DNA of 64,000 nt from assembly GCA_026392155.1 (NCBI GenBank), contig JAPLCP010000173.1, positions 1-64,000 on the forward strand, written 5' to 3'. This DNA comes from Armatimonadota bacterium. GTDB taxonomy: Bacteria; Armatimonadota; Armatimonadia; Armatimonadales; Armatimonadaceae. The position numbers were made by a program, and so were the translations under genes. This document shows positions 8,435 through 16,848 of this stretch, one piece after another. Positions within the stretch are counted from its first letter, which is position 1. Every line of letters starts with the position of its first letter. The notes below the pieces were generated by a model. The model was given only the letters and a program-made list of their open reading frames with translations, was not told the DNA's origin and ran no database searches.

Positions 8435-9103
8435 TTACCAACCGTACTTCAGGCCCATCCACGCCCCATAGATAATATGAAAGCCCCCGAATGTTAGGGC
8501 CATCAGGGCACGTGGGCCGATCACAAAGTTGTCTGGTAGCAGGAGCGCAATCACGCCCGCCGCCAGAAACGCCCAGCCCATCACCGAGACTTCCCGCCGA
8601 CTAAACATCCCGATCGCTAAAAGCGCTACGGCGTAGCAGAGAATCCACAGGCCGTAGAGATAGGTTCCCAGCGCCTCCGGGTGCAGCAGGTGAAACAGGG
8701 TAATCCCTACGCCTGCCAGCAGGCCGGGAGCCACGGCCCGTGCCAGGTGCACCCCGAGCGCCGAGAAGGCTTTCTTCCCCACACGTGCCGCTTTCCGCTT
8801 GGTCAAGAGTACGTCCGTGACAAACGCCAGCACGACAGTCGCTCCCCAGATCGCCACAAAGAGCAGCTTTTCCGACCAGGTTCCCAGGTTGGTGGGAGCA
8901 AAGATCGCCGCCGCTAGCGCATAGCAGCCCGCCAGGACACCCGAGAGCCCTGAGAGGGTCGAGTGCTTTGTCGAGCGCTCCATCGCCTGCCGGATGACGC
9001 GAAGGTGCTCCTCGGCCTCTCCAGCGCTGGTGACGATGCGAAAGATGGGGCTACCATCGGGGTGAAATTTTGTTTCTTTGCCTGGCAAAGCGCTTTTCCT
9101 CAC
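8435..9103 (-). CDS. Multi-pass membrane protein of unknown function
   Basis: A 222-residue protein with a soluble N terminus (IVTSAGEAEEHLRVIRQAMERS) followed by about six hydrophobic segments (GLSGVLAGCYALAAAIF to ALTFGGFHIIYGAWMGL). Membrane proteins of this build commonly sit directly upstream of a winged-helix regulator, as here, so the pair probably forms one regulatory unit. No catalytic motif is visible. Confidence 0.6.
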   Translation of the reverse strand: MRKSALPGKETKFHPDGSPIFRIVTSAGEAEEHLRVIRQAMERSTKHSTLSGLSGVLAGCYALAAAIFAPTNLGTWSEKLLFVAIWGATVVLAFVTDVLLTKRKAARVGKKAFSALGVHLARAVAPGLLAGVGITLFHLLHPEALGTYLYGLWILCYAVALLAIGMFSRREVSVMGWAFLAAGVIALLLPDNFVIGPRALMALTFGGFHIIYGAWMGLKYGW

Positions 9104-9118
9104 TAGGGTACCGCAGGT

Positions 9119-9778
9119 TTAAGATGCTGTCAACTGAAGCAGGGCTTCTTCGGCGGCGGCTCGCTCTGCCGCACGGAGTGCTCTGCCGGTGCCCATGCCC
9201 AGAAGCTGCTCCTCACAGAGTACTTCAACGGAGACAGAGTCGGTCTCGGTCTCGGAGACGAGCTGGCGGTACTCGGGCTTCTTGCGGCCCTGTGCCTGGA
9301 GTGCCTCTTGTAGGCGGCTCTTGGGGTGCTTGGCGGCAGGGTTCTGCAAGACAAGCTGGAGCGGCTCGGCCAGTGTGGTCTGGACAAAGGCAAAGGCAGC
9401 GTACTCGCCACACTCCAGGTAGAGCGCCCCGACCACGGCCTCATACGCTCCCGAGAGCAGGCGGGTCTGCTGGGCGAGGCCCATCTTCTGGCCACCGGGA
9501 TCGAGGCGGAGCAGCTCAGGCAGGCCGAGAGACTGCGCCACATCGGCCTGGGTCTCGCGGTCTACGACACTAGCGCGGGCGAGGGTGAGTGTGCCCTCAG
9601 CAGCATCGGGGAGCGCGTCCATGAGAATGCGGGCGACATAGGCACTGAGCAGGGCATCGCCCAGAAACTCCAGGCGCTCGTTGGAGTGGGGATGGGGAGC
9701 CGCCGAGCGGTGGGTCAGTGCCTGCGTGAGCAGCACACTCTCCGGGGCAAATCCCCACCGCTGGGCGAACGCGGTCAC
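9119..9778 (-). CDS. rnc: Ribonuclease III, with one catalytic-site position changed
   Basis: A 219-residue protein with the RNase III signature NERLEFLGDALL (residues 33-44) and a C-terminal dsRNA-binding domain (KSRLQEALQAQGRKKPEYRQL to AERAAAEEALLQL). It would cleave double-stranded RNA in rRNA and mRNA maturation. The metal ligands equivalent to E. coli E41, D45 and E117 are present as E37, D41 and E113. The position of E. coli D114 is glycine (LLSGAYEA, G110). The start is GTG and overlaps the upstream aminotransferase stop by four bases (GTGA), so the two genes are coupled. Confidence 0.88.
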   Translation of the reverse strand: MTAFAQRWGFAPESVLLTQALTHRSAAPHPHSNERLEFLGDALLSAYVARILMDALPDAAEGTLTLARASVVDRETQADVAQSLGLPELLRLDPGGQKMGLAQQTRLLSGAYEAVVGALYLECGEYAAFAFVQTTLAEPLQLVLQNPAAKHPKSRLQEALQAQGRKKPEYRQLVSETETDSVSVEVLCEEQLLGMGTGRALRAAERAAAEEALLQLTAS

Positions 9779-10983
9779 TTCAGCGCCGCCACGGCATCCG
9801 CGATCCGGGCAACGCCCTTCTCGATTGTGGCGCGGCTGGTGGCGTAGCTCAGGCGCATGTAGTCGTCGGCCCCGAAGCCCGAGCCGGGCACGACGGCGAC
9901 TTTCTGCGTGGCAAGCAGGTAGTCCGCCACATCATCGCCGCTTGTGAGCGTCTTGCCCTCGGGTGTGATCTTGCCGTAGAGCTCGCTCACTTTCGGAAAG
10001 ACATAGAACGCGCCCTCGGGCATCAGGCAGCTCAGGCCGTCAATGCTGTTGACTCCCGCGACAATGAGCTTTCTTCTTGCATCGAACTCGGTGCACCACT
10101 CTTGTAGAAAGCTCTGGTCGCCGGTGAGCGCGGCGAGGCCCGCCCACTGCGCGATACTGGTCGGGTTGCTCGTGCTCTGGTCTTGCAGGCGGTTCATTGC
10201 GCTGACATACTCCAGCTCCGCCGCGACATAGCCGAGGCGCCAGCCGGTCATGGAGTAGGCTTTGCTCATCCCATTGACCGTGAATGTCCGCTTCTTGATC
10301 TCCGGCCCTAGCGCCGCAATCGAGACAAACTCATTGTTATCGTAGACAATTTTCTCGTAGATCTCGTCGGAGATGACGAAGAAGTCGTGCTGAATGGCTA
10401 GCTCTGCTAGCGCCTCGATCGTGGCACGCGGCCACATCGCGCCGCTAGGGTTGCTGGGCGAGTTGAGGATCACGATCTTGGTCTTGGGGGTGATCGCGGC
10501 CTTGAGCTGCTCGACGGTAGGGGCAAAGTTGGTGGCATCGGTGGTCTGCAAAATCACCGGCGTCCCATCGGCGAGCTTGACCTGCTCGGGGTAGCTGACC
10601 CAGTAGGGCGCGGGAATCACCACTTCATCGCCCTCGCTGACCATGGCCTGGAAGATATTGTAGAGCGTGTGCTTGCCGCCGCAGGAGACAATCACATTGG
10701 CGGGAGCGTAGTCCAGGTTGTTATCGGTCTTGAGCTTCTCGGCGATGGCCTTGCGTAGCTCCGGGATGCCTGCCGAGGGCGTGTACTTGGTCTTGCCTTT
10801 GGCAAGCGCCTCGATGGCAGCGTCTTTGATGTGCTGCGGGGTGTCAAAGTCCGGCTCCCCGGCACCGAAGCCGAGGACATCGTGACCGTCCGCCTTGAGC
10901 TGGTTGGCTTTGGCGGTGATGGCGAGGGTGGGCGAGGGGGCGCAAGCAAGTGCGCGGGGGGAGAGGGGGGAAAGACGACTCAT
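9775..10983 (-). CDS. Class I/II aminotransferase, probable aspartate aminotransferase
   Basis: A 402-residue PLP enzyme of the subgroup Ib aspartate aminotransferase type. The N terminus reads LSPRALACAPSPTLAITAKA, followed by GFGAGEPDFDTP. The PLP-lysine segment is NGMSKAYSMTGWRLGY, and the tail holds the substrate-binding Arg region (DDYMRLSYATS). It would interconvert aspartate and 2-oxoglutarate with oxaloacetate and glutamate, although related enzymes also use prephenate. I use the ATG at 10983, not the track's longer start: TATACT ends ten bases upstream of it with no Shine-Dalgarno. It is coupled to rnc. Confidence 0.85.
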   Translation of the reverse strand: MSRLSPLSPRALACAPSPTLAITAKANQLKADGHDVLGFGAGEPDFDTPQHIKDAAIEALAKGKTKYTPSAGIPELRKAIAEKLKTDNNLDYAPANVIVSCGGKHTLYNIFQAMVSEGDEVVIPAPYWVSYPEQVKLADGTPVILQTTDATNFAPTVEQLKAAITPKTKIVILNSPSNPSGAMWPRATIEALAELAIQHDFFVISDEIYEKIVYDNNEFVSIAALGPEIKKRTFTVNGMSKAYSMTGWRLGYVAAELEYVSAMNRLQDQSTSNPTSIAQWAGLAALTGDQSFLQEWCTEFDARRKLIVAGVNSIDGLSCLMPEGAFYVFPKVSELYGKITPEGKTLTSGDDVADYLLATQKVAVVPGSGFGADDYMRLSYATSRATIEKGVARIADAVAALK

Positions 10984-11030
10984 TTCATCTTGTAGTATAG
11001 CGCACTCTGCTGACCATCTCCCCTGGATGC

Positions 11031-11106
11031 TCGGCCATCTCCCCAAACCCCTCTTCCCAACGAGGAACGAGTGGCAGGGGGAAGAGGGGTTTGGGGAGAT
11101 GGCCGA
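11031..11106. repeat. Perfect 28-bp inverted repeat with 20-base loop
   Basis: The left arm (11031-11058) starts TCGGCCATCTCCCC. Its exact reverse complement (11079-11106) ends GGGGAGATGGCCGA. The loop is AACGAGGAACGAGTGGCAGG. The element fills the gap between the aminotransferase promoter and the response-regulator stop. No T-run follows on either strand, so it is not a standard terminator. Its form suggests a REP/MITE-like palindrome, but no second copy lies in this window. Confidence 0.75.
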
Positions 11107-11112
11107 AGGGGA

Positions 11113-11502
11113 TCACTCGCTCAGGAGGCGGGAGACGGCGGTAAGAAGCTCGGTGGGCTGGAAGGGTTTGGTGAGGTAGAGATCGGCCCCTTGGAGCAGG
11201 CCCTTCATCATGTCGCTATCCGAGTCGTGGGCGCTGAGCAAGACGACAGGGAGGTTCTGGAGCACTCTATCGGCGCGTACTAAGGCCACCAGCGCCAGGC
11301 CATCCAGCTCGGGCATCTCCACATCGGCGACGACGAGGTCAAAAGACTCTTGCATGAGCAGGCGCATGGCCTCGGCACCATTGGAGGCGGTCTCAATGGT
11401 GTAGCCTGCATTGCTCAGATTGGCATGCAAGATCCGTCGTATTTTTTCGTCGTCATCAACAACAAGGACGCGGAGGGCTTCGGGCGTAGTGGCTTCTGGC
11501 AT
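11113..11502 (-). CDS. Single-domain response regulator (CheY-like receiver)
   Basis: A 129-residue stand-alone receiver domain. The acidic pocket is VVDDDEK, the phospho-acceptor is in VVADVEMPELDG, the conserved Ser is in VVLLSAHD, and the conserved Lys is in LTKPFQP. It has no output domain and no kinase neighbour, so it probably works by protein contact or in a phosphorelay. A TAAACT element lies eight bases before the ATG without a Shine-Dalgarno sequence. Confidence 0.88.
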   Translation of the reverse strand: MPEATTPEALRVLVVDDDEKIRRILHANLSNAGYTIETASNGAEAMRLLMQESFDLVVADVEMPELDGLALVALVRADRVLQNLPVVLLSAHDSDSDMMKGLLQGADLYLTKPFQPTELLTAVSRLLSE

Positions 11503-11520
11503 ATCGGTCTAGTTTACGCC

Positions 11521-11545
11521 AAAAAGGGGGGCTTGAACACCCCCC
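11521..11545 (-). terminator. Intrinsic terminator after cysK
   Basis: Six G and six C form a stem around an eight-base loop. On the minus strand the hairpin is followed by five T. It lies 36 bases past the cysK stop and just upstream of the response-regulator gene. Confidence 0.8.
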
Positions 11546-11580
11546 AAGAAGGCTATTAAATTATTCTCAATACTACCAGG

Positions 11581-12543
11581 CTAGGAGCGCAGGTCTTCAA
11601 ACAAGACGGTCGAGAGGTAGCGCTCGGCGTTGCTGGCGACAATGACCACGATGCGCTTTCCGGCGTTTTCGGGGCGCTTGCCCACCTCAATGGCAGCGTG
11701 GATCGCCGCGCCCGACGAAATCCCCACCGCGAGTCCTTCTTCACGCATCACCCGGCGTGCCATGGCGACCGCTTCTTCGTTGGCGACCGGGAAGGTCTCG
11801 TCCACGACACTGGTGTGCAGGTTGTCCGGAACAAAGCCCGCCCCGATTCCCTGGATTTTATGCGGCGCGGGGGCGAGTGTCTCGCCCGCAAGGGTCTGAT
11901 GGATCACCTGCGAGGCCGTCGGCTCCACCGCTACCGTGGTAAAGCTGGGCTTACGTGCCTTGATCACCTCCGCGACTCCCGTCAGAGTTCCGCCCGTGCC
12001 CACGCCGGAGACCAGAATGTCTACCGTGCCGTCGGTGTCTCTCCAGATCTCCTCGGCGGTGGTGCGCCGGTGAATATCTGGGTTGGCGGGGTTCTCAAAC
12101 TGCTGGGGAATAAAATACTTCTCCGGGTCTTGCGCCGCGATCTCATTGGCTTTCTTAATCGCACCGGTCATCCCGATTCCGTAGCTGGGGGGCACCAGCT
12201 CCAGAGTCGCGCCGTAGCCCTTAAGGAGCAAGCGGCGCTCCATGGACATCGTCTCGGGCATCACCAAGATAATCTCGTAGCCCTTGGCCGCCGCCACAAA
12301 CGCCAGCGCGATTCCCGTGTTGCCACTGGTCGGCTCGACAATCACATTTCTGCCCGGCGCGATCCGGCCCGCTTTCTCCGCTGCCTCGATCATGTTGACC
12401 CCGATACGGTCTTTTACGGAGAGGCCTGGGTTGAGATACTCCAGCTTGACAATAATCTCGGCGACAGAGCCCTCGGTGACGCGGTTGAGGCGCACGAGCG
12501 GGGTGTTGCCAATCAGCTCAGTGGGATTGTTGTAGATTTTCAT
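11581..12543 (-). CDS. cysK: Cysteine synthase A (O-acetylserine sulfhydrylase)
   Basis: A 320-residue PLP enzyme that makes cysteine from O-acetylserine and sulfide. The start [20 protein letters not shown] is typical. The PLP lysine is K44 (LSVKDRIG), the substrate loop is [13 protein letters not shown], the phosphate loop is [12 protein letters not shown], and [10 protein letters not shown] follows. The segment before the lysine is NPGLSVKD, where the usual form is PGGSVKD. It lies 15 bases downstream of an Rrf2-family regulator on the same strand, a pairing that suggests sulfur- or cysteine-dependent control. Confidence 0.95.
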   Translation of the reverse strand: MKIYNNPTELIGNTPLVRLNRVTEGSVAEIIVKLEYLNPGLSVKDRIGVNMIEAAEKAGRIAPGRNVIVEPTSGNTGIALAFVAAAKGYEIILVMPETMSMERRLLLKGYGATLELVPPSYGIGMTGAIKKANEIAAQDPEKYFIPQQFENPANPDIHRRTTAEEIWRDTDGTVDILVSGVGTGGTLTGVAEVIKARKPSFTTVAVEPTASQVIHQTLAGETLAPAPHKIQGIGAGFVPDNLHTSVVDETFPVANEEAVAMARRVMREEGLAVGISSGAAIHAAIEVGKRPENAGKRIVVIVASNAERYLSTVLFEDLRS

Positions 12544-12558
12544 AGTTTTTCCTATTGC

Positions 12559-13014
12559 TTAGATATGCATGGCTAAGAAGCCATCGCGGGTTGCGGTGCG
12601 GCGCTCTAAAAGCTCGGCGATGGTGACCGTCTCCACGACAGAGAGCAGGGCCGCGCGAAGCTCACGCCAGACCCCCCGTACCACTTGCACCTCGGGGATC
12701 GCACCCAGAGACTCGGGCTCTTCGGGCGTGCCCTGGATCAGCTCGTGGGGGATCAGCGGCCCGGAGAGCGCCCGCAGCACCGCTCCCACAGTTACCCGAT
12801 CGGGAGTATCCGCTAAAACGTAGCCGCCGCCTGCTCCACGAATCGAGCGCACGACTTCCGCGCGGCGTAGCGACGCCAGAAGCTGCTCCAGAAACGGCTC
12901 GGGGATTTGCTGACGTGCCGCGATCTCACGTGCCTGCACCGGTGAAGCATTTCCCTGTGCGGCCAGATCTAAAACGGCTCGTAGGCCATAGTCTTCTTTA
13001 GAGGTAAAGGTCAT
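12559..13014 (-). CDS. Rrf2-family transcriptional regulator (CymR-like, no Fe-S cysteines)
   Basis: A 151-residue Rrf2 protein with the start MTFTSKEDYGLRAVLDLA, a winged helix (QIPEPFLEQLLASLRRAEVVRSIRGAGGGYVLA) and the usual dimer helix. The three cysteines that bind the cluster in IscR are missing; the protein contains no cysteine at all. Together with the cysK gene 15 bases downstream, this fits a CymR-like cysteine-metabolism repressor that may act with CysK (inference from the Bacillus pair). An ACTA-N4-TAGT dyad lies between its -10 box and ATG and may be an autoregulatory site. Confidence 0.88.
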   Translation of the reverse strand: MTFTSKEDYGLRAVLDLAAQGNASPVQAREIAARQQIPEPFLEQLLASLRRAEVVRSIRGAGGGYVLADTPDRVTVGAVLRALSGPLIPHELIQGTPEEPESLGAIPEVQVVRGVWRELRAALLSVVETVTIAELLERRTATRDGFLAMHI

Positions 13015-13021
13015 AATTTTG

Positions 13022-13077
13022 ACTAATTCTAGTAAATTGATCGGATTTATACTATCCTAAAACTCCGCATTTGGCAA
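13022..13077 (-). promoter_or_regulatory. Promoter and candidate operator of the Rrf2-cysK operon
   Basis: On the minus strand TTGCCA (13072-13077) and TAGTAT (13049-13054) are spaced 17 bases apart. Downstream of the predicted start of transcription is the dyad ACTAATTCTAGT (13022-13033), well placed for repression by the encoded Rrf2 protein. The divergent gene's TACAAT (13080-13085) lies directly behind the -35 box. Confidence 0.65.
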
Positions 13078-13092
13078 GGTACAATAGCCACC

Positions 13093-14232
13093 GTGCTCAA
13101 GATTCACTGTATCTCTGACTTTGCGCAGCTTGAAAATCACTGGAAGAGGCTGGCGGCAGCAGGCAATGCCACCGTCTTTCAAACCTGGGAGTGGAGTGCC
13201 GCTTGGTGGCGTCATAATCAGCGCGGCAAGAAGCTCATGGCGCTACTTTGTGAGGAGACAGGCGAGCTTGGGGCGGGCGTGATCGGGCTGGCTCCGTTTT
13301 ATCGTACCGCTGGGGTCTTGCGGCTTGTCGGAACCGGCGGCTCGGACTATCTCGATTTTCTCGCCCTGCCTGGCCATGAGACCGGTGTCGCGATCATGGT
13401 GGCGGAGTGGCTCCAGAGCAATCCCTACCGCTGGCTCTGGGCGGATCTTCAGCAGATTGCGCCGGGAAGCACCGCCCGGCACCTGACAGGAACCCAGCAG
13501 TGGCCGGGGGAGACTTGTCCCTATCTGCCGCTCCCGACAACCTACGGAGCCTTCCTGCAAACGCGCAATAAAAAGCTGCGCCAGAATATCGGCTACTACG
13601 AGCGCTCGATGGAAAAGCAGCACGCGCTGGAGATTCGCCTCGCCTCACACAAGTCTTTTAAAGCGGACATACGGGCGTTTTTTGAGCTCCACCAGCTCCG
13701 CTGGCGGGGGCGCTGGATGCCAGGGGCCTTTGCCTCACAGGCCGCACGCGCTTTTCATACGGAGGCTGCGTGGGCGCTTCTGGAGTCCGGGAACCTGCGC
13801 CTGCACACGCTCCGGCTGGATGGCAAAGCGGTGGCGTCTCTCTACTGTTTTCATAAAGCCCGCACCACCTACTACTACCTCAGCGGCTTCGATCCTAAAG
13901 TATCCAAGCTCTCGCCGGGAACTGTCCTAACGGCCAACGCGATCCAGCATGCTATTGAGGCGGATAGTGCCACGACCTTTGACTTTCTCCGCGGCGACGA
14001 AGGCTATAAGTACAAGTGGGGAGCGCAAGACCGCTACAACAAGCGCCTCTCCCTGGCGCAGCCGGGCCAGCCTCTCTCACAGCTCCTGGCAACCTCGGGG
14101 CGTCTTGCGCTGTCTTTGGAGCTAAAGCTCAAGCACGCGATGCACGCTCGCCAGGGCGGGGTGCACTCCCCGGCAGGCAAAGAAAAATCCCCCGAAAAAA
14201 CGGAGCAAAGGCAAGGAAATGAAGTTTTTTAG
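13093..14232 (+). CDS. CelD/BcsL-type GNAT acetyltransferase
   Basis: A 379-residue protein of the FemAB/CelD-like double-GNAT fold (Acetyltransf_6). It has FQTWEWSAAWWRHN near the N terminus and the C-terminal core VASLYCFHKARTTYYYLSGFDP, then FDFLRGDEGYKYKWGAQDRYNKRL. Members act on cell-surface polysaccharide or peptidoglycan precursors; the substrate here is unknown. The start is GTG, with TACAAT ending seven bases upstream and no Shine-Dalgarno. The stop overlaps the next ATG by 14 bases. Confidence 0.8.
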   Translation: MLKIHCISDFAQLENHWKRLAAAGNATVFQTWEWSAAWWRHNQRGKKLMALLCEETGELGAGVIGLAPFYRTAGVLRLVGTGGSDYLDFLALPGHETGVAIMVAEWLQSNPYRWLWADLQQIAPGSTARHLTGTQQWPGETCPYLPLPTTYGAFLQTRNKKLRQNIGYYERSMEKQHALEIRLASHKSFKADIRAFFELHQLRWRGRWMPGAFASQAARAFHTEAAWALLESGNLRLHTLRLDGKAVASLYCFHKARTTYYYLSGFDPKVSKLSPGTVLTANAIQHAIEADSATTFDFLRGDEGYKYKWGAQDRYNKRLSLAQPGQPLSQLLATSGRLALSLELKLKHAMHARQGGVHSPAGKEKSPEKTEQRQGNEVF

Positions 14233-14632
14233 TGCCCTCATGCGCTGGTTGTTTTTTCTCGCGCTCACGGCGGCGCTTGCCTGGAACATCTGGCAGGTAC
14301 GCCAGCTTCGCACGGAAGTCAACCAGCTAAAAGCCGCGCGGGGTAAGGCGGGCGGAGGAAGTGTATCCGATAAGCCAACCTTGACAAACTCGCTTGCGCT
14401 CCTCAAGGCATCGAAAGCGCACGCGGAGAAAGCCCAGGTGCTTCTCAAGGCCAAGAAGCTCGAAGAAGCTGCCAAAGAGACGAAGCTTGCCGCAGAGACG
14501 GCGCAAAAAGCCTATGCCGGTGCGCAGAACTCCGACCCACTCGGGGAGCTACAAAGTACGGTACAATCCCTATCAAAGCAGGTTGGTTCCCTCTGGGAGA
14601 CCGAGAAAAAGAAAGAACCAAAAAAACCATGA
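14219..14632 (+). CDS. Membrane-anchored coiled-coil protein, unknown function
   Basis: A 137-residue protein with one N-terminal membrane segment (WLFFLALTAALAWNIW). A Lys/Ala-rich helical region follows that is likely coiled coil (LLKASKAHAEKAQVLLKAKKLEEAAKETKLAAETA). It overlaps the acetyltransferase upstream by 14 bases and the M48 protease downstream by four bases (ATGA), so it is part of an envelope operon. No family recognised. Confidence 0.65.
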   Translation: MKFFSALMRWLFFLALTAALAWNIWQVRQLRTEVNQLKAARGKAGGGSVSDKPTLTNSLALLKASKAHAEKAQVLLKAKKLEEAAKETKLAAETAQKAYAGAQNSDPLGELQSTVQSLSKQVGSLWETEKKKEPKKP

Positions 14633-15384
14633 ACACGCAAAAATGGGGGAGTGGCTCGCTGGTTATACTGGCACTCGCCGGAGTGGGCTGTAAAGGAGGG
14701 CTCCCCTCTAAGCAAAAAGAGGTTGAACTCGGTCAGCAGTTCGCGCAGGAGTACGAGCAGAAGCTCCCCGATGGCCCGATTGTCACTCGTGGCCCAGAGT
14801 ACGAGCGGGTTCAGCGCGTCGCTGCTAAGCTTCTCCCCCTCGCCCGAAAAGACTGGGATGTTCCCTACACGGTTAAGGTGATCCAGTCCGACCAGATCAA
14901 TGCCTTTGCTGTGCCCGGCGGCCCCATTTACTTTTATACGGGCCTGATCAAGCTGGCAGCCAATGATGATGAGCTTGCATCGGTGCTGGGTCATGAAATT
15001 GCGCATATCACGAAGCGTCACTCCGTGAAGCAGATGAAGAAAAGCCAGGACATGATGATTGGGCTGGCCGCTATAGATGTGCTCATCAAAGGTGGCAATA
15101 CCGTCAAAGGTGCGGCGGAGATCGCGGCGGGGCTTCAGCAGATGAAGTTCTCCCGAGGCGATGAGAATCAGGCGGATGAGTTTGGTTTTAAGTACTTAGT
15201 GAACATGAACTATAACTCGGATGCGATGGCGAGCTTCTTCACCAAGATGGGGGAGAAAACGGGAGGAAATGGGGGAGGCAGGCTCGGCGATTTTCTTTCA
15301 TCGCACCCGATGACCAACAAGCGTGTTGAGGCTGCAACCAAGCGCTCCACCGACTTCAAAAAAGGAAACTACAAGGCTCCGTGA
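14629..15384 (+). CDS. M48-family metalloprotease, probable lipoprotein
   Basis: A 251-residue zinc protease. The HEIAH motif (VLGHEIAHITKRHS) and the third-ligand region ENQADEFG match family M48. The arrangement is like BepA/LoiP periplasmic proteases that act in outer-membrane quality control. The N terminus is hydrophobic and ends in VGC near residue 20, a loose lipobox with Gly at -3. Export to the periplasm is likely; lipidation is less certain. The gene overlaps its upstream neighbour by four bases. Confidence 0.85.
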   Translation: MNTQKWGSGSLVILALAGVGCKGGLPSKQKEVELGQQFAQEYEQKLPDGPIVTRGPEYERVQRVAAKLLPLARKDWDVPYTVKVIQSDQINAFAVPGGPIYFYTGLIKLAANDDELASVLGHEIAHITKRHSVKQMKKSQDMMIGLAAIDVLIKGGNTVKGAAEIAAGLQQMKFSRGDENQADEFGFKYLVNMNYNSDAMASFFTKMGEKTGGNGGGRLGDFLSSHPMTNKRVEAATKRSTDFKKGNYKAP

Positions 15385-15400
15385 AGGGTTTCCTGAAACT

Positions 15401-16078
15401 GTGAGGGTTATCGCTGTGGTTCCGGCCTACAACGAAGGTCGTCGCATCGTGCCCGTTCTGGATACGCTGGCTGCTGCGCCTTCCGTAGATGCGATCGTGG
15501 CGGTCGACGATGGCTCCCGTGACGATACATTTGCGGTGGCGAGTCAGCACCCTGCGGTGGCGACGGGCAAGCTACGGGTCGTTCAGCAGAACCCCAACCA
15601 GGGCAAAGGGGCGGCCATGCAGCGTGGTGCGGATGAGGCCGAGGGAGCGGATATTCTTCTGTTTCTGGATGCCGATCTCACCGGGCTTACCGTCGAGCAC
15701 GTCGAGCGCCTGCTTGCCCCTGTGCGGAGCGGCGAGAAAGTCATGGCGCTGGGAGTCTTTCGGGGCGGCAACTTCTGGACCACGCTGGCCCAGATCCTCG
15801 CTCCCAATATCTCCGGCCAGCGTGCCATCCGCCGCGATGTCTTTCTCAATGTCCCCTGCCTCGCCGATGCCCGCTACGGAGTCGAGCTAGCGATCACCAG
15901 CTTTGTGATGGGGGAAGGCCTCCCCATGACCGATGTCGTCTTGAAAGATGTCTCCCACCCCACCAAAGAGCGGAAACTGGGCCTCCTGCCGGGCGTTGTT
16001 GCCCGGTGCCGAATGTACCAGCAGATGATGCCGTTTTTACTGCGCCGCTACAATCCCAAGCGAAAGCGAAAGCCCTAA
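15401..16078 (+). CDS. Family 2 glycosyltransferase
   Basis: A GT-A fold glycosyltransferase of about 225 residues from the GTG at 15401. It has VIAVVPAYNEGRRI, the nucleotide-binding VDDGSRDDT and the metal-binding LFLDADLTG. No membrane segments are evident, so it would act at the cytoplasmic face. The track start at 15323 lies inside the M48 gene; the GTG, 17 bases after the M48 stop, begins right before the first beta strand and is preferred. The sugar donor is unknown. Confidence 0.82.
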   Translation: MRVIAVVPAYNEGRRIVPVLDTLAAAPSVDAIVAVDDGSRDDTFAVASQHPAVATGKLRVVQQNPNQGKGAAMQRGADEAEGADILLFLDADLTGLTVEHVERLLAPVRSGEKVMALGVFRGGNFWTTLAQILAPNISGQRAIRRDVFLNVPCLADARYGVELAITSFVMGEGLPMTDVVLKDVSHPTKERKLGLLPGVVARCRMYQQMMPFLLRRYNPKRKRKP

Positions 16079-16093
16079 GGCGAAAATAATACT

Positions 16094-16819
16094 ATGAGCA
16101 AATCTCTTCGTGACGATCTTTTGAGCCTTTTGGCATTGCAGGTAGTAGACTCCCAGATTGAGAAAGCCAAGGCGACTCTGGCGGCGACAGACAATGGTGC
16201 GGCGGCCTTAGGGGCTTACAACACCAAAAAGAAAGAGGCGGAGGCGCTACGGGCACTGGCGATAAAAGCCCAATCGGAGCAGAAAGATACAGAGCTGAAG
16301 CTGGAGACGATTGAGACCAAGCGTAAGCATGAGGAGAAGCGCCTCTATAGCGGGAGTGTGACGGGCTCACGGGAGCTGGAGAATCTGCAAAAAGAGCTGG
16401 ACATGCTGGTGCGGCAGAAAGATGCTGCAGAAGAAAATGTCCTTCTTGCGATGGATGCCGCCGCCGAAGCTGTCTCGCTCGCGGAGACGGCAGAGAAAGA
16501 GCAGCTGCTTCAGGCGAGCCGGTTTAAAAAAGTGCGTGCCCACTACGAAGCCCGGCACAAAGAGCTGACGGCAGAGATCGAGAGCCTGAAAGCGCCACGG
16601 ATTGCCGCCGTGGCCGAGGTCAGCAGTGCGGAGCTTCTCACACGCTACGACAATATCCGGGGCAAAAAACAAGGAGTCGGCTGCGCTCCGGTGGGCAGCG
16701 ACGATGCCTGTGGGGCCTGTCACACGCGCATCAATACACAGGCTGCAGACGCAGGACGGCGTGGGGAGAGTATCGTCTTTTGTGAGCACTGTGGCCGCAT
16801 TCTCACTCCGGCCCACTAG
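16094..16819 (+). CDS. Coiled-coil protein with C-terminal C4 zinc ribbon (CdsZ-like)
   Basis: A 241-residue protein. Residues about 10-190 are a long coiled coil (QIEKAKATLAATDNG to KELTAEIESLKAP). The tail holds a four-cysteine zinc ribbon, CGACHTRI followed by CEHCGRIL. This is the zf-RING_7/CdsZ architecture found next to many bacterial housekeeping genes. Proposed roles involve nucleic-acid or protein-complex binding, and none is established here. It follows the glycosyltransferase by 15 bases. Confidence 0.85.
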   Translation: MSKSLRDDLLSLLALQVVDSQIEKAKATLAATDNGAAALGAYNTKKKEAEALRALAIKAQSEQKDTELKLETIETKRKHEEKRLYSGSVTGSRELENLQKELDMLVRQKDAAEENVLLAMDAAAEAVSLAETAEKEQLLQASRFKKVRAHYEARHKELTAEIESLKAPRIAAVAEVSSAELLTRYDNIRGKKQGVGCAPVGSDDACGACHTRINTQAADAGRRGESIVFCEHCGRILTPAH

Positions 16820-16848
16820 TTGCAAGGTGCTAAACTCGGGAGCGGATC

